Shown: positions 5,127 through 12,544 of the stretch, in pieces
Numbering within the stretch: the first letter of the stretch is position 1
How the letters are laid out: each line of letters opens with the position of its first letter
Assembly (NCBI GenBank): GCA_964651325.1
Contig: CAZYXP010000065.1
Location: forward strand, 1 to 16,866
Source: JADFOB01 sp964651325
GTDB taxonomy: Bacteria; Planctomycetota; Phycisphaerae; UBA1845
Direction: 5' to 3'
Length of the DNA stretch: 16,866 nt
Notes under the pieces: model-generated
Seen by the model: only the letters and a program-made list of their open reading frames with translations
Databases searched by the model: none
What the model was told of the DNA's origin: nothing
Position numbers and translations under genes: made by a program

Positions 5127-6965
5127 TCAACTCAACCGGTATCCCATCACGACCGGAATACCGTTGGGCAGGATCGTTGGCGGTGGCGTGACCGTGACGG
5201 CAAGCTCCATCGTGTTGGGCACGTCCTCCGCCGGTCGTGTCAGTACGGATAGCGTTTCCGCATCTACGTCGGGCTCATAGTCCAGCCAATCGCAAACATG
5301 CGTCTTTACGAGCTTGGCGACCTGTTCCGCGGATTTCCCCGCGAGGTGCGGTTTGAGCTCGAAAAGAAGCGAGGAAAGCCGGGTGGCAAAAAGTTGATAG
5401 GGGAGGCTCACTTCGAGCAGGCTGGTCGGATCCATCTGAACGGGGCGGGCGGCCGTCAAGCCGTTCCAAATCAGAGCGTCTCCGTGGTCGCGAACGCCCA
5501 CGGTGGCCGATACCCCAACCGCGCCCATTTCCTCAATCTTGGGTTGAGCGAGTTGCGTGTCAGTCGGTCCGAATTCCTTATCGCCGCGCTTACCGCCCTT
5601 TCCAGTCTTGAAACCCTCTACGCGGCCATGCAGCATCCCTGCCATTGCCGTCGGCCAGCCGGTTTCGGCGACGCTGTGAACCGTCGTCGCGGCCGCGGCG
5701 AACGCGCCGCTGGCCCACACGAAGTCCCTTTCGCCGACGGTTTCCTCTCGATAGCAAAACGCCAAGTCGTCGTCCGCGCCTCGTCCGTAGGGCGCCCGCA
5801 GCATGCCTCGGCCGAACACCACGCCGAGGGAGCGGGCGTAGCGCTCGTGGCGCAAGCTCTTCCATTTGGCGAATTGCCACTGATCAAACATGTTGGGAAT
5901 CGTGGCCAGCGTCGACATTTGCCAGGCATGTTTTACGCCGAAAAATCCGGCGGAAATCCCGGCGAGCACCACCGCGGGCAGGCTGGCGCCGTGCTGAGCC
6001 AACTCGTCGAGCGCTTCAATATCCGAGGCCGTGTTGGAGAATTGCCCGTCGAATACGATCAAATCCGGGGCGTCTGCGCCTTCGTCGAACACCGGGTCGA
6101 TCAGCTTCTCGCGGAATCGATCCATGCGTTCGCCGGGAGGCGCGTGGAGCAAGTAAAGGCGAATCCCCTTGCGGAACTCCGTCTTGGTCACCAGGAAAGC
6201 CAGCGATCGCCATGCACATTCGATGGATTGGACCGGTGGTGCGTGCAAGATGGCTGTCAGCCAGATCGACAGGCGGCGGTCGATTTCGGCAAGCGTGCGC
6301 CGAAGCGCGGAGGCTTCTTCAGCCGGAATCAATGATCCGCTTTGCGCCGCGGCCGTGACCAGCTTGCCAATTCCTGACTTCGGCGGTGGGGGGGCGGCAT
6401 CGGTCGCAGCGTCACTACCGTCATCGTCACCCAAATCGAGCGCGCCTAGAATGGAGTCGACCTCCTCGGCATTGTCGTCCACAGCGGCCGCGGACCAGGA
6501 TAGTGAATCCGCAATCCATGCGAGATCAAGGCCGCCGGCCACCGCACGGGTGACCTCACCTTCTATATCCGCAAAGCTTGCCTTGCCGCGGAGTCGGTCC
6601 GCGATTTTTTCGCGAACGGACATGAGCGATTTCGTGGCCGGAATCTGTTCGACTAGGCCGCGTGGCGCAAACGCGCGAATAGAGTCGAATTGAAGATCCA
6701 ACTCGACCATGACGTTGCCCGGCGCGATCGGATCGGACATCGTGAAGTTCACAGCAGGGCGGGCGGAAGCCATGACTTCGTCGAACGAATCCGCGTTGAC
6801 TGTGATGACGCCGTCGGCGAGTGGACCGGAGACGGCGCCGTTTTCCGACGTCCCGCCAAAGCCGGCCACCACGAGCACGCGGTAGGGATGCTCGGTGGTC
6901 ACCTTCAACCCTGATGGGATTGAATCTGAAATCTCAATGTCCGGAACTTGATTTTCGTCGGTCAT
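5127..6965 (-). CDS. Type VI secretion contractile sheath protein, TssB-TssC fusion
   Basis: A 612-aa cytosolic protein that appears to join the two T6SS sheath subunits, which normally are separate genes (TssB/VipA about 160-170 aa, TssC/VipB about 490 aa). Residues 27-145 match TssB: HPYRVLVVAGFGG, then FDEVMASARPAVNFT, then VELDLQFDSIRAF and LVEQIPATKSL. An acidic, Pro-rich linker (about 170-197) follows. Residues 220-612 match TssC: ILHAPPVQSIECAWRSLAFL (239-258), LAGISAGFFG (334-343), WQFAKWKSLR then GVVFGRGMLRAPYG (381-394), FVWASGAFAAA (415-425), and a C-terminal domain with VSLPYQLFATRLSSLLFELK. The TssC part is shorter than usual. The ATG at 6965 is chosen because homology begins there; upstream in-frame sequence to 7178 runs through a GC-rich inverted repeat, and AGGA lies about 10 nt before this ATG. 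Last gene of the T6SS cluster, set apart from it by 348 bp. Confidence 0.85.
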   Translation of the reverse strand: MTDENQVPDIEISDSIPSGLKVTTEHPYRVLVVAGFGGTSENGAVSGPLADGVITVNADSFDEVMASARPAVNFTMSDPIAPGNVMVELDLQFDSIRAFAPRGLVEQIPATKSLMSVREKIADRLRGKASFADIEGEVTRAVAGGLDLAWIADSLSWSAAAVDDNAEEVDSILGALDLGDDDGSDAATDAAPPPPKSGIGKLVTAAAQSGSLIPAEEASALRRTLAEIDRRLSIWLTAILHAPPVQSIECAWRSLAFLVTKTEFRKGIRLYLLHAPPGERMDRFREKLIDPVFDEGADAPDLIVFDGQFSNTASDIEALDELAQHGASLPAVVLAGISAGFFGVKHAWQMSTLATIPNMFDQWQFAKWKSLRHERYARSLGVVFGRGMLRAPYGRGADDDLAFCYREETVGERDFVWASGAFAAAATTVHSVAETGWPTAMAGMLHGRVEGFKTGKGGKRGDKEFGPTDTQLAQPKIEEMGAVGVSATVGVRDHGDALIWNGLTAARPVQMDPTSLLEVSLPYQLFATRLSSLLFELKPHLAGKSAEQVAKLVKTHVCDWLDYEPDVDAETLSVLTRPAEDVPNTMELAVTVTPPPTILPNGIPVVMGYRLS

Positions 6966-7108
6966 GTTTCGAAATCCTGTTACTTGGCATGCTCTATCTG
7001 TCGCAGTGTGGGCCGTCGCCCGGACACGCCCGCCGAATGAATCGTTGATGCTCGCAATGTAGCCTGGCCGCCCTCGGCCGGGTGTCGGCCCAAACATAGT
7101 CGGCCCAA

Positions 7109-7175
7109 GCACAGCGGAGGGCCGCCGTGCTACTCCAAGCACAGGTACGCCAGACACGGCGGCGGGCCGCTGTGC
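7109..7175. repeat. Inverted repeat with two 9-bp perfect stems
   Basis: GCACAGCGG (7109-7117) pairs with CCGCTGTGC (7167-7175), and GCCGCCGTG (7121-7129) pairs with CACGGCGGC (7155-7163), with a 3-nt internal mismatch between them and a loop of about 25 nt. It looks like a dispersed repeat or cruciform, not a terminator, since no T-run follows on either strand. Confidence 0.55.
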
Positions 7176-7226
7176 CACCCGATCAGCCTACGCGTGGAGC
7201 GGACGGGCGGCCATGAAGGAGCAGCA

Positions 7227-7269
7227 GCTTGCCCGTGTCCTTGGAAGACACCAACACGCACGGGCAAGC
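7227..7269. repeat. Perfect 11-bp inverted repeat
   Basis: GCTTGCCCGTG (7227-7237) is the exact reverse complement of CACGGGCAAGC (7259-7269), with a 21-nt loop; GCTTGCCC recurs directly after it (7274-7281). It sits 45 bp past the stop of the minus-strand 97-aa gene, so a role at that transcript's 3' end is possible. No T-tract is present. Confidence 0.55.
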
Positions 7270-7313
7270 TATCGCTTGCCCATGCCATCCATCAGATCAT
7301 CTGCGAGGGAGCA

Positions 7314-7607
7314 CTAGGTTCCCATACCCGGAGTCTTGCGCACCCATTCGTCTATCGCAATTTTCATGTGGCCTTCCGACGAGGCCGAGCCGCCGCCGCC
7401 GCCCAGGGCTCGATCGACGATTTCAGAGGCCAGCCGGGCTTCCACGCCGGCGCCGAGCCCGGCTCGGGCGAATTTCTCGTCTAGTTTGTGGCCGCCCGCC
7501 CGAGCGAGCTTGCGGATGTTGTGCATGATCGCACCGCAATCCGTGGCGGGGTAATTCAACCTGTCTTTCAGAAAATGTTTGACTTTGGCTTCGACCAAGG
7601 AATCCAT
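7314..7607 (-). CDS. Small protein of unknown function in T6SS locus
   Basis: A 97-aa protein I do not recognise. The first two thirds look helical and charged (residues 1-68: MDSLVEAKVKHFLKDRLNYP, then IMHNIRKLARAGG). A glycine run, GGGGGSASS (69-77), is followed by a short C-terminal segment containing EWVRKTPGMG. There is no signal peptide or membrane segment, so it is probably cytosolic or carried. The start is well supported by AAGGAGA (7614-7620), with the GGAG core 7 nt before the ATG. It lies between the DUF4123 adaptor gene (201 bp upstream) and the sheath gene. The gap and a candidate extended -10 suggest it may have its own promoter. An immunity or small accessory role is possible but nothing in the sequence proves it. 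Confidence 0.7.
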   Translation of the reverse strand: MDSLVEAKVKHFLKDRLNYPATDCGAIMHNIRKLARAGGHKLDEKFARAGLGAGVEARLASEIVDRALGGGGGSASSEGHMKIAIDEWVRKTPGMGT

Positions 7608-7684
7608 CGCACGTCTCCTTTATGGTTTTGAGGCTGATGCCAGCGCATCGGCTTACGATCCCGCTTTCTCACACATGTCCTACG

Positions 7685-7693
7685 ATTCTACCA
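7685..7693 (-). promoter_or_regulatory. Candidate extended -10 promoter for the 97-aa gene
   Basis: On the minus strand TGGTAGAAT matches the extended -10 form TGn-TATAAT with one mismatch in the hexamer (TAGAAT). It lies in an AT-richer patch of an otherwise GC-rich window and would give a leader of about 70 nt before the ATG at 7607. No convincing -35 was found. Confidence 0.3.
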
Positions 7694-7808
7694 AATTGTC
7701 TCGTTTTTTCATCATTCTCATGTTCTTCGGGCGTTTTTCTCGTCGCGCCATTCGTCGAAGGCCACATCGCCGATGCGGCGGCGTCGGCGCAGTGATCCGT
7801 TTCGCCCT

Positions 7809-8675
7809 TCAGGCTTGAACACCGCCTTCCAATTGCCGGCACGCCAGGCGTATTTTCGTGTGGCCTTGCCCCACGCTAACTTTGCCGGATCCTGAGCGAT
7901 ACTGGCCGTCAATTGCATACACTTCGTATTCGCCGATGGCCATCTTGCTGAACCGAATCAGGCCACCTTCGCCGCTGACCGCTTGCTTGGTTGTCGGACC
8001 CGACACCTGCACACTGGCACCGACAAGCGGCTTGCTATTGTGGGCGTCGACCAAGACAACCGTCAGGTTTGCCATGCGCGCCTGCGGACCGCCCCTCGAT
8101 TGAGGGGGATCGGGTTTCTCGATGGCATGCTCTCGTACCGTCAACTCATTGCGCCCCAGGCTGAATTCATTGAGTTCGTTTCCCGTTTGCCCCTCGGAAA
8201 AATAGCGCGTCACAGGTCCGAAGAATTCGGTCGTCTCTTGCAACGTACAATTCGGCAAGAACGAACGCAGCACGCGCGGATCATAGAATCGAAACCGGAA
8301 TCTCTTGCCCGCCTCGTTCTTGACCAGCAGGAATTTCCGGAAATGTTTTCGCAGGTCGTCAAATGAGGCATTTGATTGCAGCAGGATTCCGTAATTCATG
8401 CCCCAACGCGCCAGAAGCCAATCCGCAAACGCATCGTCCAGATCGAACGAGACCAAGTGCGGCGCCACGTGATCCAACTGTGCGCCTTGATCGCCCGCAT
8501 AGAGCGACTGAGTGCGCCGCCCGGTGTTCTTGGCCCTTAATGGCGCGGACTCGTCTTGGGCGGCGTCGATCACGGCAAACCATGGCGTCGTCGCCGCGCC
8601 GCGTGCATGGAGCACGCCTCGTAAATCCTTCTTGGCATTCTTCGCGCTAGTCATGAATAAACCGTCCGCATGCAT
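7809..8675 (-). CDS. DUF4123 T6SS effector-loading adaptor with C-terminal TTR-like domain
   Basis: A 288-aa protein. Residues 30-158 match the DUF4123 adaptor family (Tap/TEC), which loads effectors onto VgrG: PWFAVIDAAQ, RRTQSLYAG, then DHVAPHLVSFD, WGMNYGILLQSNASFDDLRK, FRKFLLVK, RFRFYDPRVLRSFLP, and EFFGPVTRYF. A Pro-rich linker (188-200) leads to a C-terminal beta-sandwich (203-280) resembling carboxypeptidase regulatory-like / transthyretin-like modules: VVLVDAHNSKPLVGASVQVSG, then a turn and GEYEVYA. Family adaptors usually end after DUF4123, so the extra module is notable. The ATG at 8675 is taken; an in-frame ATG at 8654 with GGACGG 7 nt upstream is equally possible. The preceding gene ends 18 nt upstream, so the two are probably cotranscribed. 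Cytosolic, with no signal peptide. Confidence 0.8.
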   Translation of the reverse strand: MHADGLFMTSAKNAKKDLRGVLHARGAATTPWFAVIDAAQDESAPLRAKNTGRRTQSLYAGDQGAQLDHVAPHLVSFDLDDAFADWLLARWGMNYGILLQSNASFDDLRKHFRKFLLVKNEAGKRFRFRFYDPRVLRSFLPNCTLQETTEFFGPVTRYFSEGQTGNELNEFSLGRNELTVREHAIEKPDPPQSRGGPQARMANLTVVLVDAHNSKPLVGASVQVSGPTTKQAVSGEGGLIRFSKMAIGEYEVYAIDGQYRSGSGKVSVGQGHTKIRLACRQLEGGVQA

Positions 8676-8693
8676 CGATACGGAAAATCGCTA

Positions 8694-9653
8694 CTATGGT
8701 TCGTCATCAGATTCCAACGGTTCCGGAGCGGCGAGGATGTCGGCCCGAACCTCCTTGTAATAGGCCTCTTCCTCAGAATCCACCGATGGGCCGCCGCGTA
8801 TCGCGAGTTTCTTGCGCTGCTTGACGCACTCCAGAACGCGACTGAGGATTGGTTCCCTTTCCGCCCGGTATCGATCATCGTGACAGAAGTTGGCGATGAG
8901 GCCCAGATTGCTCAAATATGCGAGAGCCAGGCCCGCGTCGGGCTCTCGTTCAAACAGACCGCATACGAATTCCACCGCATCCTCGGAGTCACGGGGCCAT
9001 CGATCATGGACAATGTGGTACGCCAGGATTGAGAATCCGTAGGCACGTAACTCGGCGCTCACTCTGGCGTTGGAAAGCTCCTTGGCAAAATGAGGCTTCA
9101 GTCGCTCCCACTTCACACCGGACGAACATAAGACTCGCCAGGATACCTTGCGTCCTTCGTTGGTTTCTCCGGAAGCCAGGTACTCGGTCCAACCCTGGAA
9201 TTTTTCCTTGGAACTCGGAAGACTCTTGAGACGAACGATGTCGGACACCAAGCGAGCTAGGTCGTGCTCTCCCTGGCCAGTCGGCACGATCCGAAGCACC
9301 GACGGCTCTGCGCCTTCCGCAAGAAACACCACGGCCTGACCGGCTTCAAGCAGGTTTCCGTATTGGTGCTCCCAATAAAGCTTGGACTCCAACGCAGGCA
9401 ACATGAACGATCGTTCTTCTCGAACAAAAGAAACCGGTCCAGCGGGGGGGCGCCCCTTCAAGCTTCGCGCCGTTTCGATTTCACCGGTGACTTCCCAATC
9501 CACCGGTTTCGTCGTTGACCCCTCGGCGAACCGCTTCACATTCTGTTGATAGCCCTTGATAGCCCCAACGAGAATCGCTCCGGACTTGGCCACCTCGGTT
9601 TCGACGCCCGTCGTGAATTCTAGGTCGGCTCTGCTTAGGTTTTCGGTTATCAT
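8694..9653 (-). CDS. Protein of unknown function in T6SS cargo operon
   Basis: A 319-aa soluble protein I do not recognise. The first third looks mixed alpha/beta, including VVFLAEG near residue 108; the last two thirds look helical with several Trp/Arg-rich segments; the tail is acidic (ends LESDDEP). There are no transmembrane stretches, signal peptide or catalytic motif I can name. It sits between the 559-aa protein (67 nt upstream) and the DUF4123 adaptor (18 nt downstream), so it is probably cotranscribed. By position it could be an immunity protein, an adaptor partner or a cargo protein. No good Shine-Dalgarno site is visible before the ATG at 9653, so the start is less certain. Confidence 0.65.
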   Translation of the reverse strand: MITENLSRADLEFTTGVETEVAKSGAILVGAIKGYQQNVKRFAEGSTTKPVDWEVTGEIETARSLKGRPPAGPVSFVREERSFMLPALESKLYWEHQYGNLLEAGQAVVFLAEGAEPSVLRIVPTGQGEHDLARLVSDIVRLKSLPSSKEKFQGWTEYLASGETNEGRKVSWRVLCSSGVKWERLKPHFAKELSNARVSAELRAYGFSILAYHIVHDRWPRDSEDAVEFVCGLFEREPDAGLALAYLSNLGLIANFCHDDRYRAEREPILSRVLECVKQRKKLAIRGGPSVDSEEEAYYKEVRADILAAPEPLESDDEP

Positions 9654-9720
9654 GCTCGAATGCTTTCAGTGGACGACTCAATCCTGCTGCCGCGGCGCGC
9701 TTGGGTTCAATAGCCACCAA

Positions 9721-11400
9721 TCATGGGGGATCTGTTCTCAGATTCGCTGAGGTATTGAAGATCGGCGCGGTGAAGATAGGCGTCCCCGAGCCGCGGCCTT
9801 CTCCGTCGGCGAACGCGGTAACCTGCCTGCGCGGCGTCGCCCTGCTGCCGACTGGTCGTGTATGATCCATCGTGGACGTCAGCGCGCAGCGCCAAGCCAC
9901 GTTCTTGAGATAGGTGAATGACTCGCTCACGCTCACGGCGGCCCACTCAATGTTTTGAACCACCAGCCACGCGGTGAAACGGTTGGCCAACGTAACCGTT
10001 TCCAGTTGCCCCGCCGGGTCAGCAGGGGGGTCAATCCAAGACGCCCCGGGCGGCCCTGGAAAACTAGGGCTGTCCTCGTGGTGCGCGGTTTGCTCGTCTC
10101 CGTCTCCGGCAAACGTTTGCACCGAAGGGCCGTCGTAAAACGGGCGTAGGGTGTCTCGCCAGGCATCACGGATCGGCATAGGGCAAACCACCCAACCACG
10201 TGTCGTTGGATACTTCATCTCTCGATCATCGGTACGCATGACCTGAAGCCAGCCGACGCGATGATTGCCCGCACAGGCCGCTTTTCTGGGGCACGACGCA
10301 TCGACTTGTATACGCACGCGCGGATCCAGCGAGAACGCCGGGCTGCCCGGAATATTCCATATCTGAACCGCCGCGGCGCTTTCAATCGCTTGGAAGCCGC
10401 CGCGCGCCGCGACGAAATTGCGAACCCGATAGTTGATGTCGTGAATCGTGATGGTCTTGTCGGAGTTGGCCGTGCCGGCGGGCGCCGTGTACGTCACCGA
10501 CAGGCGAACTTGCTCCGGCGTGATGCCGCGCAAGAACAACGTATCGCCTTCGGTCGATGCGATGCCGCTCGCATTCGTCAGGCGGGCGGTCCCGGATTCC
10601 ACGGTCCATTCGTAGGTTCCACCCGCCGGGGTTCCTGTAGCCTTGACTTCGTGATTGTGGCCGGGGCAAGCGACGTCAGCGGCCTCGATCGCCACCGCCA
10701 CATCGCCGCCATTGAGCAGCAACTCGGCCAGCGCAGTGGCGCCTGCCGCGACGACGACTTCCGTCGTCGCAGGATCCGGCACGAAATCATCCTTCCGCGC
10801 CGTCACCGTATACGTGCCTTCCTCGACCTGCCCGGCATCGAAGTGGCCGTCTTCGCCGGTGACGCCGCTGTTTCCAGCCGGAGTCACGCTGACGGACGCC
10901 CCGACCACAGCCTCACCGTCATCGTCGTGAACGAAGACATCAATCGTTCCCATCGGACATGGCTCGGCAGGGTCATCGGGGGCCCCGCCGCCCTCCGGCC
11001 CATCATCACCATCGACCGGATCGGCCTCGTCGCTATCCTCCGGCGCCGGATCCGAGGGGTCGTCCATCGAATCGTCGTCGTCTTCAGACGCATTCACTCG
11101 ATAGACGAGGCTGTAGTTCGCGCCATCTTGTGTGAAGCGGGCCGTCCGATCAGATCCGGCGTTGGCTTCGCTTGCGGTCACAGAACCGAGATTGTCGTCC
11201 CCTTCGACATCCATCTCCAGCAAGTTGATCGACGTGCTGCCACTGAACTCAACCTCAAGATTTCCAAGATTGCGAGTCTGCCCGGTGTCCATGGCCCCAC
11301 GCCAGACGGAACCGCTGTTGACGAAGATCTGAATATCGTCGTCGCCGGTGAAGTCTTCTTGCTCGTGGCACGTTAGAGATTTAAGAACAATCTTCGCCAT
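9721..11400 (-). CDS. Multidomain T6SS-associated protein, C2-like / TTR-like / Ig-like; effector or spike-extension candidate
   Basis: A 559-aa protein with a modular layout. Residues 1-103 form a predicted beta domain resembling a C2/PLAT-type fold (IVLKSLTCHEQEDF, DDDIQIFVN, then FTQDGANYSLVYRV). Residues 104-148 are a very acidic Asp/Glu/Pro linker. Residues 151-230 form a carboxypeptidase regulatory-like (TTR-like) module: GTIDVFVHDDDGEAVVGASV, GEDGHFDAG, GTYTVTARKD. Residues 232-320 look like an Ig/PKD-type beta domain (GTYEWTVESG). Residues 325-559 are a distinct Trp- and Cys-containing region with NHRVGWLQVMRTDDREMKYP, RGWVVCPMPIRDAW, RPFYDGP and TYLKNVAWRCAL; I cannot assign it to a family. 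No signal peptide, so export would be through the spike. Starts 17 nt after the 120-aa gene. The C-terminal part could be a toxin domain, but no catalytic motif is evident. Confidence 0.7.
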   Translation of the reverse strand: MAKIVLKSLTCHEQEDFTGDDDIQIFVNSGSVWRGAMDTGQTRNLGNLEVEFSGSTSINLLEMDVEGDDNLGSVTASEANAGSDRTARFTQDGANYSLVYRVNASEDDDDSMDDPSDPAPEDSDEADPVDGDDGPEGGGAPDDPAEPCPMGTIDVFVHDDDGEAVVGASVSVTPAGNSGVTGEDGHFDAGQVEEGTYTVTARKDDFVPDPATTEVVVAAGATALAELLLNGGDVAVAIEAADVACPGHNHEVKATGTPAGGTYEWTVESGTARLTNASGIASTEGDTLFLRGITPEQVRLSVTYTAPAGTANSDKTITIHDINYRVRNFVAARGGFQAIESAAAVQIWNIPGSPAFSLDPRVRIQVDASCPRKAACAGNHRVGWLQVMRTDDREMKYPTTRGWVVCPMPIRDAWRDTLRPFYDGPSVQTFAGDGDEQTAHHEDSPSFPGPPGASWIDPPADPAGQLETVTLANRFTAWLVVQNIEWAAVSVSESFTYLKNVAWRCALTSTMDHTRPVGSRATPRRQVTAFADGEGRGSGTPIFTAPIFNTSANLRTDPP

Positions 11401-11417
11401 CAGTTACTCAGAATCCT

Positions 11418-11780
11418 TCAAACGCCCCTCCGCACCCGCTGTTCCCGGGCCACGGTCTTGATGCGGGACAGACGCTCGCCCGCCACAAGGTTCGTATCCT
11501 TCAGAATCGGGCCGGCCCACTTGGTTTTCCTCGATGTATCGAAGTCCGGCCTGATCCCAAACATGAATCGGATGAACCGTGAAACATCGCGCTCCGCCCT
11601 GATTTCATATCGGGCCGCCCGCTTGATGCCATCGCGAATCCGATCGCGCACGGCCTCTTCCCCCAGCTCGCGACACTCCTGTTCGAATCGATTGCGTAGA
11701 TGGAGCACCATTCGATCCTCAAATCGTTCGCCGGCTGTTTGGCCAAGCGAATCCAGTTGGGCTTTACGCATCACAAACAT
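11418..11780 (-). CDS. Small basic protein of a type seen near VgrG/PAAR genes
   Basis: A 120-aa, Arg-rich, mostly helical protein: RKAQLDSLGQTAGERFEDRM, then LGEEAVRDRIRDGIKRAARY (39-58), RDVSRFIRFMFGIRPDFD (64-81) and WAGPILKD (88-95). From memory this pattern belongs to an unnamed family of about 110-130 aa often encoded beside VgrG, PAAR and effector genes, where a cargo-adaptor or accessory role is suspected. I know of no established function. The ATG at 11780 is supported by GAGGTG (11789-11794), 8 nt upstream. The PAAR gene ends 150 nt upstream and the 559-aa gene starts 17 nt downstream. No export signal. Confidence 0.72.
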   Translation of the reverse strand: MFVMRKAQLDSLGQTAGERFEDRMVLHLRNRFEQECRELGEEAVRDRIRDGIKRAARYEIRAERDVSRFIRFMFGIRPDFDTSRKTKWAGPILKDTNLVAGERLSRIKTVAREQRVRRGV

Positions 11781-11930
11781 AGCTCAGTCACCTCAGGCAA
11801 ACGCCGTTCGCGCGTCGCATGCAAACAGTCGACCAATCCCCAACATCATCTGGGAGCCTGCACAAGGTGTTGCCTTAGCGTACCCGTGGTCAAAGCCCCC
11901 AACCGCGTGCGCCAAGTCTGGCGCAGCGGG

Positions 11931-12497
11931 TCACATCTGCAGTTCCTCTTCCTCTTCTTCGTCGAGCGAGCCACCGGAAAGGTTGGCCGCGGTATTCCCG
12001 GAAGAACTGCCGGGCGGCTCACACACTTCGCAGAAAGATGCGCCGGATGCCGCGGCCGCCTCGTTTTGGGCTGCTACAATGCTCGAAGAAGCGGGCTTCG
12101 AATTCGATTCGCTGGCATCTTTTTTCTTGGCGGCCTCCTCGGCCCCGCCGCCACCGCCACCAGCTCCACCGCCTCCTCCACCCCCACCTCCGCCACCGCC
12201 GCCGGAATCGCCGATCATGACGGTGGGGCAGCCGAGCACGATGACGCCGCCGTGGGCGGTGCTGTCGCCTATGCGGGCGGCCATCATGTACCCGATGAGT
12301 ACTGTTGGCGATCCCTTGACGATCGTATCCGGCGGCCCGACGCACGTGGCCATGTCACCGACACGCGCGGCCGGTAAGAACCCGATCAGAACGGTCGGTT
12401 CACAGGGTGGCAAGATCGGCCCGCCCACGTGTGGCACCGGTCCCGGGTTAACCATCGGGCAGGTGTGCATGTCAGTGATTCTAGCTGCTGGCGGCAT
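11931..12497 (-). CDS. PAAR-domain T6SS spike-tip protein with poly-Gly hinge and acidic tail
   Basis: A 188-aa protein. Residues 1-96 are a PAAR domain (DUF4150-like), the cone that caps VgrG. The PAAR-type repeats are visible (MPPAARITDMHTC, GPVPHVGGPI, PTVLIGFLPAARVGDMATC, GSPTVLIGYMMAARIGD, HGGVIVLGCPTVMIGDS). A run of 13 Gly, one Ala and 6 Gly (99-118) follows, then a charged, Ser/Ala-rich tail with SFCEVCEP (154-161) and a terminal LDEEEEEELQM. The Gly codons are mixed, so the run is not a simple DNA triplet repeat. There is no fused toxin domain, so the tail may bind cargo. The start is supported by AAGGGAG (12506-12512), 8 nt before the ATG. Located 47 nt after the 326-aa gene. Confidence 0.9.
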   Translation of the reverse strand: MPPAARITDMHTCPMVNPGPVPHVGGPILPPCEPTVLIGFLPAARVGDMATCVGPPDTIVKGSPTVLIGYMMAARIGDSTAHGGVIVLGCPTVMIGDSGGGGGGGGGGGGGAGGGGGGAEEAAKKKDASESNSKPASSSIVAAQNEAAAASGASFCEVCEPPGSSSGNTAANLSGGSLDEEEEEELQM

Positions 12498-12544
12498 GGG
12501 CCTTGCTCCCTTGTCTTCGCAACACGGCTACCGATAGTCTTGGG

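Larger units (their letters stand above)
6966..7313. other. Gene-free spacer upstream of the sheath gene, with inverted repeats
   Basis: This 348-bp region separates the sheath gene from the 97-aa gene. It contains two inverted repeats, described separately, and short GC-rich motifs (CGGCCCAA at least twice near 7085 and 7101). Reading frames through it lack any recognisable protein. A promoter for the sheath gene probably lies here, but no convincing -35/-10 pair was found. Confidence 0.55.

Noticed and set aside
5298..6335. Long plus-strand open frame (345 codons) opposite the sheath gene
   Set aside because: GC-rich antisense shadow; the minus-strand frame carries clear TssB/TssC motifs throughout this span.
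6966..7178. N-terminal extension of the sheath protein by 71 residues to an ATG at 7178
   Set aside because: The extra residues are Arg/Pro/Gly-rich, have no sheath homology, and run through an inverted repeat. TssB-like sequence starts right after the ATG at 6965.
7227..7269. Intrinsic terminator for the 97-aa gene
   Set aside because: The stem is perfect but the loop is 21 nt and no T-run follows on the minus strand, so it was recorded only as an inverted repeat.
9654..9720. Missing small gene between the 319-aa and 559-aa genes
   Set aside because: Only 67 nt, with no start and ribosome-binding site pair and no open frame of useful length.
10261..11376. Long plus-strand open frame (371 codons) opposite the 559-aa protein
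   Set aside because: The product is Arg/Ile/Val-rich with no domain, while the minus-strand frame has coherent beta-domain structure and fits the operon.
11458..12537. Plus-strand open frame (359 codons) with a poly-proline run
   Set aside because: The poly-Pro is the antisense of the PAAR protein's poly-Gly hinge; the frame spans two well-supported minus-strand genes.
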